A DNA stretch of 64,000 nt from Megaustenia siamemsis. Lineage: Eukaryota > Mollusca > Gastropoda > Stylommatophora > Ariophantidae. Below, one piece after another: positions 19,800 to 31,015 of this stretch (its first letter is position 1; the number at the start of each line of letters is the position of its first letter). The stretch is taken from contig JAVIAB010000102.1 in NCBI GenBank assembly GCA_032433765.1, positions 14,189,358-14,253,357 of the forward strand, written 5' to 3'. The notes beneath the pieces are model-generated. The model saw only the letters and a program-made list of their open reading frames with translations, was not told where the DNA came from and made no database searches. The position numbers and the translations under genes were made by a program.

Positions 19800-21775
19800 A
19801 GAGATGTGCTGCTCTCTGTTCACATTTCATAAAGAGATGTACTGTCCTCTTGTTCACATTTCCTAAAGCGATGTACTGCTCTCTGTTCACATTTCATAAA
19901 GAGATGTACTGCTCTCTGTTCACATTTCATAAAGAGATGTGCTGCTCTCTGTTCACATTTCATAAAGAGATGTAATGCTCTCTGTTCACATTTCCTAAAG
20001 AGATGTACTGCTCTCTGTTCACATTTCATAAAGAGATGTACTGCTCTCTGTTCACATTTCATAAAGAGATGTACTGCACTCTGTTCACATTTCATAAAGA
20101 GATGTACTGCTCTCTGTTCACATTTCCTAAAGAGATGTACTGCTCTCTGTTCACATTTCATAAAGAGATGTACTGCCCTCTGTTCACATTTCCTAAAGAT
20201 ATGTACTGCTCTCTGTTCACATTTCATAAAGAGATGTACTGCTCTCTGTTCACATTTCATAAAGAGATGTACTGCTCTCTGTTCACATTTCATAAAGAGA
20301 TGTACTGTCCTCTGGTTCACATTTCCTAAAGCGATGTACTGCTCTCTGTTCACATTTCCTAAAGAGATGTACTGCCCTCTGGTTCACATTTCCTAAAGAG
20401 ATGTACTGCTCTCTGTTCACATTTCCTAAAGAGATGTACTGCTCTCTGTTCACATTTCCTAAAGAGATGTACTGCCCTCTGGTTCACATTTCCTAAAGAG
20501 ATGTACTGCTCTCTGTTCACATTTCCTAAAGAGATGTACTGCCCTCTGGTTCACATTTCCTAAAGAGATGTACTGCCCTCTGGTTCACATTTCCTAAAGA
20601 GATGTACTGCCCTCTGGTTCACATTTCCTAAAGAGATGTACTGCCCTCTGGTTCACATTTCCTAAAGAGATGTACTGCCCTCTGGTTCACATTTCCTAAA
20701 GAGATGTACTGCCCTCTGGTTCACATTTCCTAAAGAGATGTACTGCCCTCTGGTTCACATTTCCTAAAGAGATGTACTGCCCTCTGGTTCACATTTCCTA
20801 AAGAGATGTACTGCCCTCTGGTTCACATTTCCTAAAGAGATGTACTGCCCTCTGGTTCACATTTCCTAAAGAGATGTACTGCCCTCTGGTTCACATTTCC
20901 TAAAGAGATGTACGGCCCTCTGGTTCACATTTCCTAAAGAGATGTACTGCCCTATGGTTCACATTTCATAAAGAGATGTACTGCCCTCTGGTTCACATTT
21001 CCTAAAGAGATGTACTGCCCTCTGGTTCACATTTCCTAAAGAGATGTACTGCCCTCTGGTTCACATTTCATAAAGAGATGTACTGCCCTCTGGTTCACAT
21101 TTCATAAAGAGATGTACTGCCCTCTGGTTCACATTTCATAAAGAGATGTACTGCCCTCTGGTTCACATTTCCTAAAGAGATGTACTGCTCTCTGGTTCAC
21201 ATTTCCTAAAGAGATGTACTGCCCTCTGGTTCACATTTCCTAAAGAGATGTGCTGCCCTCTGGTTCACATTTCCTAAAGAGATGTACTGCCCTCTGGTTC
21301 ACATTTCCTAAAGAGATGTACTGCCCTCTGGTTCACATTTCCTAAAGAGATGTACTGCCCTCTGGTTCACATTTCCTAAAGAGATGTACTGCCCTCTGGT
21401 TCACATTTCCTAAAGAGATGTACTGCCCTCTGGTTCACATTTCCTAAAGAGATGTACTGCCCTCTGGTTCACATTTCCTAAAGAGATGTACTGCCCTCTG
21501 GTTCACATTTCCTAAAGAGATGTACTGCCCTCTGGTTCACATTTCCTAAAGAGATGTTACTGCCCTCTGGTTCACATTTCCTAAAGAGATGTACTGCCCT
21601 CTGGTTCACATTTCCTAAAGAGATGTACTGCCCTCTGGTTCACATTTCCTAAAGAGATGTACTGCCCTCTGGTTCACATTTCCTAAAGAGATGTACTGCC
21701 CTCTGGTTCACATTTCCTAAAGAGATGTACTGCCCTCTGGTTCACATTTCCTAAAGAGATGTACTGCTCTCTTAA
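19800..21775. repeat. Minisatellite, 33-bp then 34-bp units, about 58 copies
   Basis: 5' units (to about 20300) are 33 bp: CTGCTCTCTGTTCACATTTC then ATAAAGAGATGTA. 3' units are 34 bp: CTGCCCTCTGGTTCACATTT then CCTAAAGAGATGTA, with one extra G. A mixed zone lies at 20300-20560. The 33-bp part keeps frames open on both strands (FTFHKEMYCSL plus, MKCEQRAVHLF minus); the 34-bp part does not. Rare variants are GTACGG at about 20911, CCTATGG at 20952, and a one-base insertion at 21557. Confidence 0.97.
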
Positions 21776-21985
21776 AAAACTGATAAAGAGATGTGTAACC
21801 TCCACAAACCAGCAGAATTTCTCCTAAGTGACGCTCACTGCATAATTTATGATGTGACAGTTGTCTTATTTGGGGGTTAGGACTTTCGGTTCTCACGTAC
21901 ATCTCATATTCTAACAGGTCGTGTTCTGAACGTTGTGTAGGTCAACCTTGCATGCACAGAGATGGGTCAGTTGATCAGGGGTTAT
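21776..21985. other. Spacer, no feature seen
   Basis: Unique-looking sequence between the array and the SINE. Confidence 0.35.
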
Positions 21986-21987
21986 GG

Positions 21988-22310
21988 GGGCGGGTAGTCT
22001 AGATATAAGACGTCGGCCTCTGAACAAGAAGGTCCGCCATTCAAATCCTACCACAGACGTTGTGTAATTTATCTCTTTGAAACCGGACATTTTTGTGTAG
22101 TTTTACGCTCCCCAGGCCACATGGTAGTGAGATCTAACCTACTCGGATAACAGCGATAAACAGGAGTTCCCGCATACATTCTGCGCATGTTAAAGAGCTC
22201 TTGGCAGTTTGAAATCATATAGAGTAGTGCACAAATTGACCGCTGTCCTGGCAACATTAATAGGAACAATATCTATCCCAAACGTCAAAGTTCTGGACGA
22301 TAAAAAATGA
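21988..22310 (+). mobile_element. tRNA-derived SINE, family 3, copy 2
   Basis: tRNA-like head with GACGTCGGCCTCTGAAC and a degenerate B box (CATTCAAATCC). The family body landmarks GTAGTGAGATCTAAC, CAGCGATAAACAGGAG and CATGTTAAAGAGCTCTTGGC are in the same order as at 3693. The 3' tail is diverged. Confidence 0.7.
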
Positions 22311-23205
22311 GAGTGCTTCTGAAGTCGAAGAATGTCTGCCTGTATGGTGAGGGGCACCTGAGAAAACGGTTACAAAACAAACTTAGACTCTCTAGAAGAT
22401 ACGTTCTCTTAGAATTCGAACTCATTCCTCCCCTCTCAAAATGAAATATTGATGAGAGCTACATAGAGATAGTGAAAGGAAGGAAGGAAGGATGAGAAAT
22501 AGAGGGGTGGGTGGAGAATGAGAGAATGTGGGTGGAAGACTATACAAGAGACGACTGGATATACTAAGTGAATATATGAGAGTGAGGGAGGGGGTAAGTG
22601 AGGAAGATAAAGAAGGAGAAAAAAAAAGAAAGAGAAGGATGGAATCGTGAGAGAGAGAGAAAGAGACAAAAAAAAAACTATAAAACCTGAGAAAGTGAAA
22701 ATGAAAGAGTGATAAAAAGGAGACAGATATGAAAACAGAGGACGGGAAAACTAAGAGAAAAGGGAAGGAAAGGATGGGATGAATGAGTGAGACAGAGAAA
22801 TGGCCGGATGGAGAGAGAGAGAGTGAGAGAGGGATATGTTTCTTACTACGGAAGCACAGATCTGTTTGTAAAATGTCGAGTAATATTCACCGGAAATGGA
22901 TGTCCTGGCTGTCTGGTGCTCTGACGTAGATCAGGTGCGCGAAGATATTAACACGCACATCTTTCTTCCAGCTTGCCTCCTCCTGTGATATTTTTTACCT
23001 GGTACAGACGCACTTAAGACAGGCGGGTGCCAGAAGATTGAGACGAACCAGGCAAAGGAGAACACTTTTTGCATATAAAGTGGGATTGATAAACACGTGG
23101 TAAATTACTTTCACCGTGGTTTTAAATAAAAAATAACAATAAAAATAAATCGCAAATGTAGAGGAAATGCACGTGTGTTTGTGGTGAAACGAGGGACTGG
23201 CTTTG
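22311..23205. other. Purine-rich spacer
   Basis: 22440-22830 is A/G-rich with GGAAGGAAGG and (GA)n patches, and the frames there are compositional. The motif AAGTCGAAGAATGTCTGCCT at about 22328 recurs, slightly diverged, at 63090. No gene. Confidence 0.45.
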
Positions 23206-23209
23206 GAAT

Positions 23210-23690
23210 ATGATCATATTATTTGAAGTGTTTAATGTTTGAATAGCCATCTTTATCTGAAGTGTTTAATGTTTGAATAGTCATCTTTATTTGAAGTGTT
23301 TAATGTTTGAATAGTCATCTTTATCTGAAGTGTTTAATGTTTGAATAGTCATCTTTATTTGAAGTGTTTAATGTTTGAATAGTCATCTTTATTTTGAAGT
23401 GTTTGACGTTTGAGTGTCGTCTGATTTATTTGAACTGTTTTATGTTTGAACGATGCCATCTTTATTTGAAGCGATTGATGTTTGAATATGCCATCTTTAT
23501 TTGAAGCATTTGATGTTTGAATGATGTCATCTTTATTTAAAGCGTTTAATGTTTGAACGATGTCATCTTTATTTGAAGCGTTTGATGTTTGAACGATGTC
23601 ATCTTTATTTGAAGCGATTTATATTTGAATGATGTCATATTTATTTGAACTGTTTGATGTTTGAATGCCGTTGTATTTATTTGAAGTGTC
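23210..23690. repeat. Minisatellite, about 35-bp unit, about 13 copies
   Basis: The core is TTTGAAGTGTTTAATGTTTG then AATAGTCATCTTTA. The first five units are near-identical. Later units are diverged (GAAGCGTTTGATG, GAACGATGTCATC). A degenerate tail continues to about 23850 as TGTGTTGTTGATGGTCCATG-like repeats. Confidence 0.85.
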
Positions 23691-24073
23691 AATAATATTA
23701 ATTATATTTTGTGTTGTTGCTGCTCCATGTTTTAATTATACTGTGTGTTGATGATCCATGTTTTAAATTAATCATACTGTGTGCTGTTGATGGTTCATGT
23801 TTTAAATAAATTATACTGTGTGTAGTTGTTGGTCCGTGTTTAATTATAATGTGTGTAGCTGTATACATCATCCAAGTAACTATTGTAGTTGTATTTGTTT
23901 GTCCATGCTATTAGATGTTATTATTAGCTACAGTGTGTTACACAAATATACACACACAGTTGCCAGATTTCCTGTAAAGCATTTCATTTCTTTCTCTTTT
24001 TTTTGGTGGGTTGGGTCCTGAGCATTGAGCATGACTATATTACAGAAACTTGGCGAGCCGTGCCAGAATGAAA
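23691..24073. other. Spacer with degenerate repeats
   Basis: About four loose copies of a CATGTTTTAAT-ATACTGTGTG theme at 23695-23850, then unique AT-rich DNA up to the Tigger insertion. Confidence 0.5.
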
Positions 24074-24075
24074 TA

Positions 24076-24111
24076 CAGTCGAACCTGGTCTTAGGACCAC
24101 CTGTTTAAAGC
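24076..24111 (+). repeat. Tigger left terminal inverted repeat
   Basis: Starts CAGTCGAACCTG after TA and contains a small palindrome, GGTC-TTAG-GACC. Confidence 0.9.
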
Positions 24112-24585
24112 GTTTCCCTGGTTATAGGACCGGGTCTACAATTTCCCCGAGTTTTTTACTATATGCTAACACTGATTACGGCGCTCACCGTATGACGCGA
24201 CCAGAGACCAGGCTAATTAACCGCCGCCAATGTTATTTATCCCGTTTACGACGACCAGCCAGTCCTTCGTCTCGCTGAGAGCTATAAACGATCGACACAG
24301 GTGTCTACAGGTGTTGATGTTTTCCCGTATTTAGTGAGTCCCAGATTACAGTGGGACGTGTTACGTTTATCAGTCAATACTGGTGCAGACACAGATCTAT
24401 GATTCGTGAAGTGACATCACTTCGCGGTTCCGTCTAGACCAGAGTAGACCATTGCGTGGCCCGTATAAATTACAGGAATTAACTAAAGAATTAGTCATGC
24501 CCGCTTAGAGTGTATTCATGTACATGTACAGTATCTCAGTGAATTATTTTTGTGGATTTTAAAAGTGTTACACACAATATAGGAA

Positions 24586-26166
24586 ATGGCCAGTGTCAAA
24601 AGTGTAAAACCAAAAGCATTAACGCTGGAAGAACGAATATCAGTGATTCGACAAAATCAGCAAGGTAAATGTTCGCGATTATTGGCAGAACAGTTTGGAG
24701 TGGGAAAGACACAGATTTTACGTACGTTAAAGAGAAAAGCCGAGTATATGAATGACTTTGAAAATAATGCACCAAGTATGAAAAGAAGGAATAGCAGGAA
24801 AACGGGAAATGAAGACATAAATACACTTTGTTGGAAATGGTGTCAATCAGCACTTGCACGAAAAATTCCGTTATCTGGGCCGATGATCAAAGAACGAGCT
24901 TTACAGTTTGCAAAAGAATTGGAAAACTCAGTCTTTAAAGCATCGAACGGCTGGTTAGAGGCCTTCATTAAAAGACACAATCTTGTGTTTGGTAAGCAAT
25001 GTGGCGAAGTCGGTGATTCAGATATGAGTGCTGCGGCTGACTGGACTTCTAAATTATCCGAGATATGCTATGGTTACGCTGCTCAAGACATTTTTAATTT
25101 AGATGAAACCGGGTTATTTTTCAAAGCGACTACGGACAAAACATTTTTTGTCAAAGGAGAAAAATGCGCTGGGGGTAAAAAAAGCAAAGAGCGAATAACA
25201 GTGATGCTATGCACTAACATGTTGGGGGAACGAGAACCGGCTTTAGTGATTGGGAAAGCAGCTAACCCTAGGATTTTTAAAAACATCAACATAAACACAC
25301 TGCCAGTGATTTACAGAAACAACAAAAAGGCATGGATGACTGCAGCTATATTTGAAGATTGGCTGAAAAGTTTTGACCGTAAGATGCAGAAAAAAAAGCG
25401 CCACATTATTTTATTTGTTGACAACGCTACTTGTCATCCCAAGATCGAACTAAAGAATGTTAAGCTGCAGTTTCTGCCACCCAACACAACTGCATTAGTT
25501 CAACCCCTAGACCAGGGTGTCATTCAGACATTTAAATTAAAGTTTAGACAAAAACAGCTTCTACATCTTATCACAGTCATGGAATCAAACAAGGATGCTT
25601 CCGGAACCGAACTCATGAAACAGGTCAATTTACTGGACGTAGTCTACTGGATTGCTGCAGCATGGAAAGAAGTGGACAACTCAACCATCCTTAAGTGTTT
25701 CTGTAAAGCAGGTTTTCATTGTCCTGCTGAAACACACGCATATTCTCTGACGCACATGGAATCTGCATCAAAGACCGACGTGCAAATTGTTTCTACTGCA
25801 ATTTCTACTGCTTTGGATAACCTTTCAAAAGAATTGTTTGGATACCAATTGACAGACATCTCCATGATTGATTCAGGGCTCCAAACTTGCAACACAATAG
25901 AAACAAACTGGGATCTTCCTGCCACTGCAATTTTAGCTGCTGAGGATGTGAATAGTGAATCAGACAACGAACAAGATTCTACTGACATTGAGAAAACATA
26001 CACTATCGCAGATGCTTTGGAGCTTCTGCGCACCTATTCAATAACAAACGGGAGATCTGACATACTAGACGTTATCATGGACTTGAGAGAAAAATTGAAC
26101 TTATCGTTTATTTCATCTGTCAAACAACAGACTACTATATTGGATTTTTTTTCAAGTCAAAAGTGA
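24586..26166 (+). CDS. pogo/Tigger transposase, full length
   Basis: 526 residues, one frame, no introns. Residues about 10-50 form an N-terminal psq/CENP-B-type helix-turn-helix (LTLEERISVIRQN, then LAEQFGVGKTQILRTLKRK). A second CENPB-type HTH spans about 75-140 and includes GPMIKERALQFAKEL and NGWLEAFIKRHNL. The DDE_1 catalytic domain spans about 165-380: D173 in FNLDETGLF, D279 in LFVDNATCHP and D309 in QPLDQGVIQ, the usual DDD layout with about 30 residues between the last two. An acidic linker (residues about 460-480) precedes the C-terminus. Q515-F522 (QTTILDFF) fits the PCNA-interacting PIP box. The start ATG at 24586 has G at -3 and G at +4 and gives the expected length. The role is cut-and-paste transposition of this element in the nucleus. 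Co-option as a host gene is unlikely because it still sits between its own ends. Confidence 0.96.
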   Translation: MASVKSVKPKALTLEERISVIRQNQQGKCSRLLAEQFGVGKTQILRTLKRKAEYMNDFENNAPSMKRRNSRKTGNEDINTLCWKWCQSALARKIPLSGPMIKERALQFAKELENSVFKASNGWLEAFIKRHNLVFGKQCGEVGDSDMSAAADWTSKLSEICYGYAAQDIFNLDETGLFFKATTDKTFFVKGEKCAGGKKSKERITVMLCTNMLGEREPALVIGKAANPRIFKNININTLPVIYRNNKKAWMTAAIFEDWLKSFDRKMQKKKRHIILFVDNATCHPKIELKNVKLQFLPPNTTALVQPLDQGVIQTFKLKFRQKQLLHLITVMESNKDASGTELMKQVNLLDVVYWIAAAWKEVDNSTILKCFCKAGFHCPAETHAYSLTHMESASKTDVQIVSTAISTALDNLSKELFGYQLTDISMIDSGLQTCNTIETNWDLPATAILAAEDVNSESDNEQDSTDIEKTYTIADALELLRTYSITNGRSDILDVIMDLREKLNLSFISSVKQQTTILDFFSSQK

Positions 26167-26379
26167 TACATGTACAGTATAAGTGGAATCTGTGTATGTG
26201 TGTTTTATTTTTGTGTGTTTAACTATCGTGTTTTATGAAAAGTGTCCAACCAGTGGCTATTGTAGACCGACATGTGCACTATGTTCTACTCATGGATTAC
26301 GCTGATTTGCAGGTTAGTTTTCATAGTGCTTAGGATAAAATTTTTTTTATCGCTCTATTTATTATGTGAAACCTGTGAG

Positions 26380-26450
26380 GCAGGACCACCTGTCCTATGG
26401 GACCAGTTTTTGAAAGTCCCGTGAATGGTCGCCTTAGACAGGTTCGACTG
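26380..26450 (-). repeat. Tigger right terminal inverted repeat and subterminal repeat
   Basis: In reverse it begins CAGTCGAACCTGTCTAAGGC. The AGGACCACCTGTCC motif at about 26383 repeats the left subterminal motif in direct orientation. Confidence 0.9.
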
Positions 26451-26452
26451 TA

Positions 26453-26895
26453 ATTACTGGTTACTCCACATCGGAACAGTCAGTTACCTCGGCCGGATGT
26501 GTTCTGGCACGGTCGGTATCTTAACAGCTATCTGTTCAAGGATTTCCATTCTTCTTCGCATCCGTTACACCAGGCACAAATGATGGATTGGTCACGCATC
26601 CTTCTAATAACATTTATTACGGTATGAAGTGTAGGATGGAGTGGGTTTGAGGTGGTTGGGCGAATTGATGGGGAGGCGGGGGGTCGTTGATGGTTAGGGG
26701 TTGACGTGTATGGTTCAGATAATTAGATGAAATAATTTTTGTATAGGATTGGTTAGTTTGTGTTATTAGTCGCCTTGAGTAGTAAATATAATGGTTATCT
26801 AGTTAGACTTAATGTTCAGAACTGCTGAATGAACTAGTTAGTTGATTGAACTAACGACTTGAACATTTGAATGAGCTGATTTTTTAGGTTAAACT
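26453..26895. other. Spacer
   Basis: AT-rich with a G-rich patch at 26640-26700. Degenerate versions of the 24-bp unit (GAACTAACGACTTGAACA) begin near 26850. Confidence 0.5.
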
Positions 26896-26899
26896 TTCG

Positions 26900-29800
26900 T
26901 CTTGAACAATTTGTGAAGTAACGGCTTGAACAGTTTGTGAAGTAACGGCGAGGGCAGTTTGTGAAGTAACGGCTTGGACAGTTTGTGAAGTAACGGCTTG
27001 GGCAGTTTGTGAAGTAACGGCGAGGGCAGTTTGTGAAGTAACGGCGAGGGCAGTTTGTGAAGTAACGGCGAGGGCAGTTTGTGAAGTAACGGCGAGAACA
27101 GTTTGTGAAGTAACGGCTTGGGCAGTTTGTGAAGTAAAGGCTAGAACAGTTTGTGAAGTAACGGCTTGGGCAGTTTGTGAAGTAACGGCGAGAACAGTTT
27201 GTGAAGTAACGGCGAGAACAGTTTGTGAAGTAACGGCTTGGGCAGTTTGTGAAGTAACGGCTTGGGCAGTTTGTGAAGTAACGGCTTTGGGCAGTTTGTG
27301 AAGTAACGGCGAGGGCAGTTTGTGAAGTTACAGCGAGGGCAGTTTGTGAAGTAACTGCTTAAGCAGTTTGTGAAGTAACGGCTTGGGCAGTTTGTGAAGT
27401 AACGGCTTGGGCAGTTTGTGAAGTAACGGCTTGGACAGTTTGTGAAGTAACGGCTAGAACAGTTTGTGAAGTAACGGCTTGAACAGTTTGTGAAGTAACA
27501 GCGAGGGCAGTTTGTGAAGTATCGGCTTGGGCAGTTTGTGAAGTAACGGCTTGGGCAGTTTGTGAAGTAAAGGCTAGAACAGTTTGTGAAGTAACGGCTT
27601 GGGCAGTTTGTGAAGTAACGGCTTGGACAGTTTGTGAAGTAACGGCGAGGGCAGTTTGTGAAGTAACGGCGAGGGCAGTTTGTGAAGTAACGGCGAGGGC
27701 AGTTTGTGAAGTAACGGCTTGGGCAGTTTGTGAAGTAACGGCTTGGGCAGTTTGTGAAGTAACGGCGAGGGCAGTTTGTGAAGTAACGGCGAGGGCAGTT
27801 TGTGAAGTAACGGCGAGAACAGTTTGTGAAGTAACGGCGAGAACAGTTTGTGAAGTAACGGCTTGGACAGTTTGTGAAGTAACGGCGAGGGCAGTTTGTG
27901 AAGTAACGGCGAGGGCAGTTTGTGAAGTAACGGCGAGGGCAGTTTGTGAAGTAACGGCGAGGGCAGTTTGTGAAGTAACGGCGAGGGCAGTTTGTGAAGT
28001 AACGGCGAGGGCAGTTTGTGAAGTAACGGCGAGGGCAGTTTGTGAAGTAACGGCGAGAACAGTTTGTGAAGTAACGGCGAGAACAGTTTGTGAAGTAACG
28101 GCGAGGGCAGTTTGTGAAGTAACGGCGAGGGCAGTTTGTGAAGTAACGGCTTGGGCAGTTTGTGAAGTATCGGCTTGGGCAGTTTGTGAAGTAACGGCTT
28201 GGGCAGTTTGTGAAGTATCGGCTTGGGCAGTTTGTGAAGTAACGGCGAGGGCAGTTTGTGAAGTAACGGCGAGAACAGTTTGTGAAGTAACGGCTTGGAC
28301 AGTTTGTGAAGTAACGGCGAGGGCAGTTTGTGAAGTAACGGCTTGGGCAGTTTGTGAAGTAACGGCTTGGGCAGTTTGTGAAGTAATGGCTTGGTCAGTT
28401 TGTGAAGTAACGGCTAGAACAGTTTGTGAAGTAACGGCTTGGGCAGTTTGTGAAGTAACGGCTTGGGCAGTTTGTGAAGTATCGGCTTGGGCAGTTTGTG
28501 AAGTAACGGCTTGAGCAGTTTGTGAAGTAACGGCTTGAGCAGTTTGTGAAGTAACGGCTTGGGCAGTTTGTGAAGTATCGGCTTGGGAAGTTTGTGAAGT
28601 ATCGGCGAGGGCAGTTTGTGAAGTAACGGCGAGGGCAGTTTGTGAAGTAACGGCGAGGGCAGTTTGTGAAGTAACGGCTTGGACAGTTTGTGAAGTAACG
28701 GCTAGAACAGTTTGTGAAGTAACGGCTTGAACAGTTTGTGAAGTAACAGCGAGGGCAGTTTGTGAAGTATCGGCTTGGGAAGTTTGTGAAGTAACGGCGA
28801 GGGCAGTTTGTGAAGTAACGGCGAGGGCAGTTTGTGAAGTAACGGCTTGGGCAGTTTGTGAAGTATCGGCTTGGGAAGTTTGTGAAGTAACGGCGAGGGC
28901 AGTTTGTGAAGTATCGGCTTGGGCAGTTTGTGAAGTATCGGCTTGGGAAGTTTGTGAAGTAACGGCTTGGGCAGTTTGTGAAGTAACGGCTTGGGCAGTT
29001 TGTGAAGTATCGGCTTGGGAAGTTTGTGAAGTAACGGCGAGGGCAGTTTGTGAAGTAACGGCGAGGGCAGTTTGTGAAGTAACGGCGAGGGCAGTTTGTG
29101 AAGTTACAGCGAGGGCAGTTTGTGAAGTAACTGCTTAAGCAGTTTGTGAAGTAACGGCTTGGGCAGTTTGTGAAGTATCGGCTTGGGAAGTTTGTGAAGT
29201 AACGGCGAGGGCAGTTTGTGAAGTAACGGCGAGGGCAGTTTGTGAAGTAACGGCGAGGGCAGTTTGTGAAGTTACAGCGAGGGCAGTTTGTGAAGTAACT
29301 GCTTAAGCAGTTTGTGAAGTAACGGCTTGGGCAGTTTGTGAAGTAACGGCTTGGGCAGTTTGTGAAGTAACGGCTTGGACAGTTTGTGAAGTAACGGCTA
29401 GAACAGTTTGTGAAGTAACGGCTTGAACAGTTTGTGAAGTAACAGCGAGGGCAGTTTGTGAAGTATCGGCTTGGGCAGTTTGTGAAGTAACGGCTTGGAC
29501 AGTTTGTGAAGTAACGGCGTGAACAGTTTGTGAAGTAACAGCGAGGGCAGTTTGTGAAGTATCGGCTTGGGCAGTTTGTGAAGTAACGGCTTGGACAGTT
29601 TGTGAAGTAACGGCGTGAACAGTTTGTGAAGTAACAGCGAGGGCAGTTTGTGAAGTATCGGCTTGGGCAGTTTGTGAAGTAACGGCTTGAACAGTTTGTG
29701 AAGTAACGGCTTGAACAGTTTGTGAAGTAACGGCTTGGACAGTTTGTGAAGTAACGGCTTGGGCAGTTTGTGAAGTAACGGCTTGGGCAGTTTGTGAAGT

Positions 29801-31015
29801 AATGGCTAGAACAGTTTGTGAAGTAACGGCTTGAACAGTTTGTGAAGTAACGGCTTGGGCAGTTTGTGAAGTAACGGCTTGGACAGTTTGTGAAGTAACG
29901 GCTTGAGCAGTTTGTGAAGTAACGGCTTGGACAGTTTGTGAAGTAACGGCTTGGACAGTTTGTGAAGTAACGGCTAGAACAGTTTGTGAAGTAATGGCTT
30001 GGACAGTTTGTGAAGTAACGGCTTGAGCAGTTTGTGAAGTAACGGCTTGAACAGTTTGTGAAGTAACGGCTTGGGCAGTTTGTGAAGTAACGGCTTGAGC
30101 AGTTTGTGAAGTAACGGCTTGAACAGTTTGTGAAGTAACGGCTTGAACAGTTTGTGAAGTAACGGCTTGGACAGTTTGTGAAGTAACGGCTTGGGCAGTT
30201 TGTGAAGTAACGGCTTGAGCAGTTTGTGAAGTAACGGCTTGGACAGTTTGTGAAGTAACGGCTTGGACAGTTTGTGAAGTAACGGCTAGAACAGTTTGTG
30301 AAGTAATGGCTTGGACAGTTTGTGAAGTATCGGCTTGAACAGTTTGTGAAGTAACGGCTTGGGCAGTTTGTGAAGTAACGGCTTGGACAGTTTGTGAAGT
30401 AATGGCTTGGACAGTTTGTGAAGTAATGGCTTGGACAGTTTGTGAAGTAATGGCTTGGACAGTTTGTGAAGTATCGGCTTGAACAGTTTGTGAAGTAACG
30501 GCGAGGGCAGTTTGTGAAGTAACGGCTAGAACAGTTTGTGAAGTAACGGCTTGAACAGTTTGTGAAGTAACGACTTGATCAGTTTGTGAAGTAACGGCTT
30601 AAAAAGTTTGTGAAGTAATGGCTTGAACAGTTTGTGAAGTAACGGCTTGAACAGCTTGTGAACTAACGGCTTGAACAGTTTGTGAAGTAACGACTTGAAC
30701 AGTTTGTGAAGTAATGGCTTGAACAGTTTGTGAAGTAACGGCTAGAACAGTTTGTGAACTAACGGCTTGAACAGTTTGTGAAGTAACGGCTAGAACAGCT
30801 TGTGAACTAACGGCTTGAACAGTTTGTGAAGTAACGGCTTAAAATGTTTGTGAAGTAATGGCTTGAACAGTTTGTGAAGTAACGGCTAGAACAGTTTGTG
30901 AACTAACGGCTTGAACAGTTTGTGAAGTAACGGCTAGAACAGTTTGTGAACTAACGGCTTGAACAGTTTGTGAAGTAACGGCTTGAACAGTTTGTGAAGT
31001 AACGGCCTGAACAGG
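26900..31015. repeat. Minisatellite, 24-bp unit, about 170 copies
   Basis: The largest array: CAGTTTGTGAAGTAACGGC followed by a variable five-base tail (GAGGG, TTGGG, TTGGA, GAGAA, TAGAA, TTGAA). GAGGG/TTGGG units dominate the first 2.3 kb and TTGAA/TAGAA/TTGGA the last 1.5 kb. Higher-order copies can be followed by the rare TTACAGC plus CTGCTTAAGC unit pair at 27327, 29103 and 29271. Long stop-free stretches exist (VTSQT-QA on minus, AVCEVTA on plus) without start codons. No coding role is supported. Confidence 0.98.

Larger units (their letters stand above)
24076..26450 (+). mobile_element. Complete pogo/Tigger DNA transposon
   Basis: Left end CAGTCGAACCTGGTCTTAGG and right end (reverse complement) CAGTCGAACCTGTCTAAGGC. 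TA lies on both sides (24074-24075 and 26451-26452), as expected for TA-targeting IS630-Tc1-mariner/pogo elements. Length is 2,375 bp. A subterminal AGGACCACCTGT occurs near both ends as a direct repeat (about 24093 and 26383). One uninterrupted transposase gene fills 24586-26166. Intact ends and frame point to a recent arrival. Whether it is active cannot be told from sequence alone. Confidence 0.95.

Noticed and set aside
19820..20353. A 177-codon minus-strand frame (MKCEQRAVHLF repeats)
   Set aside because: Confined to the 33-bp part of the array and lost when units become 34 bp.
26900..31015. CRISPR-like regular repeat with variable bases
   Set aside because: There are no spacers: the 24-bp units abut and only a few bases vary. 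No cas genes are present and the surroundings are eukaryotic.
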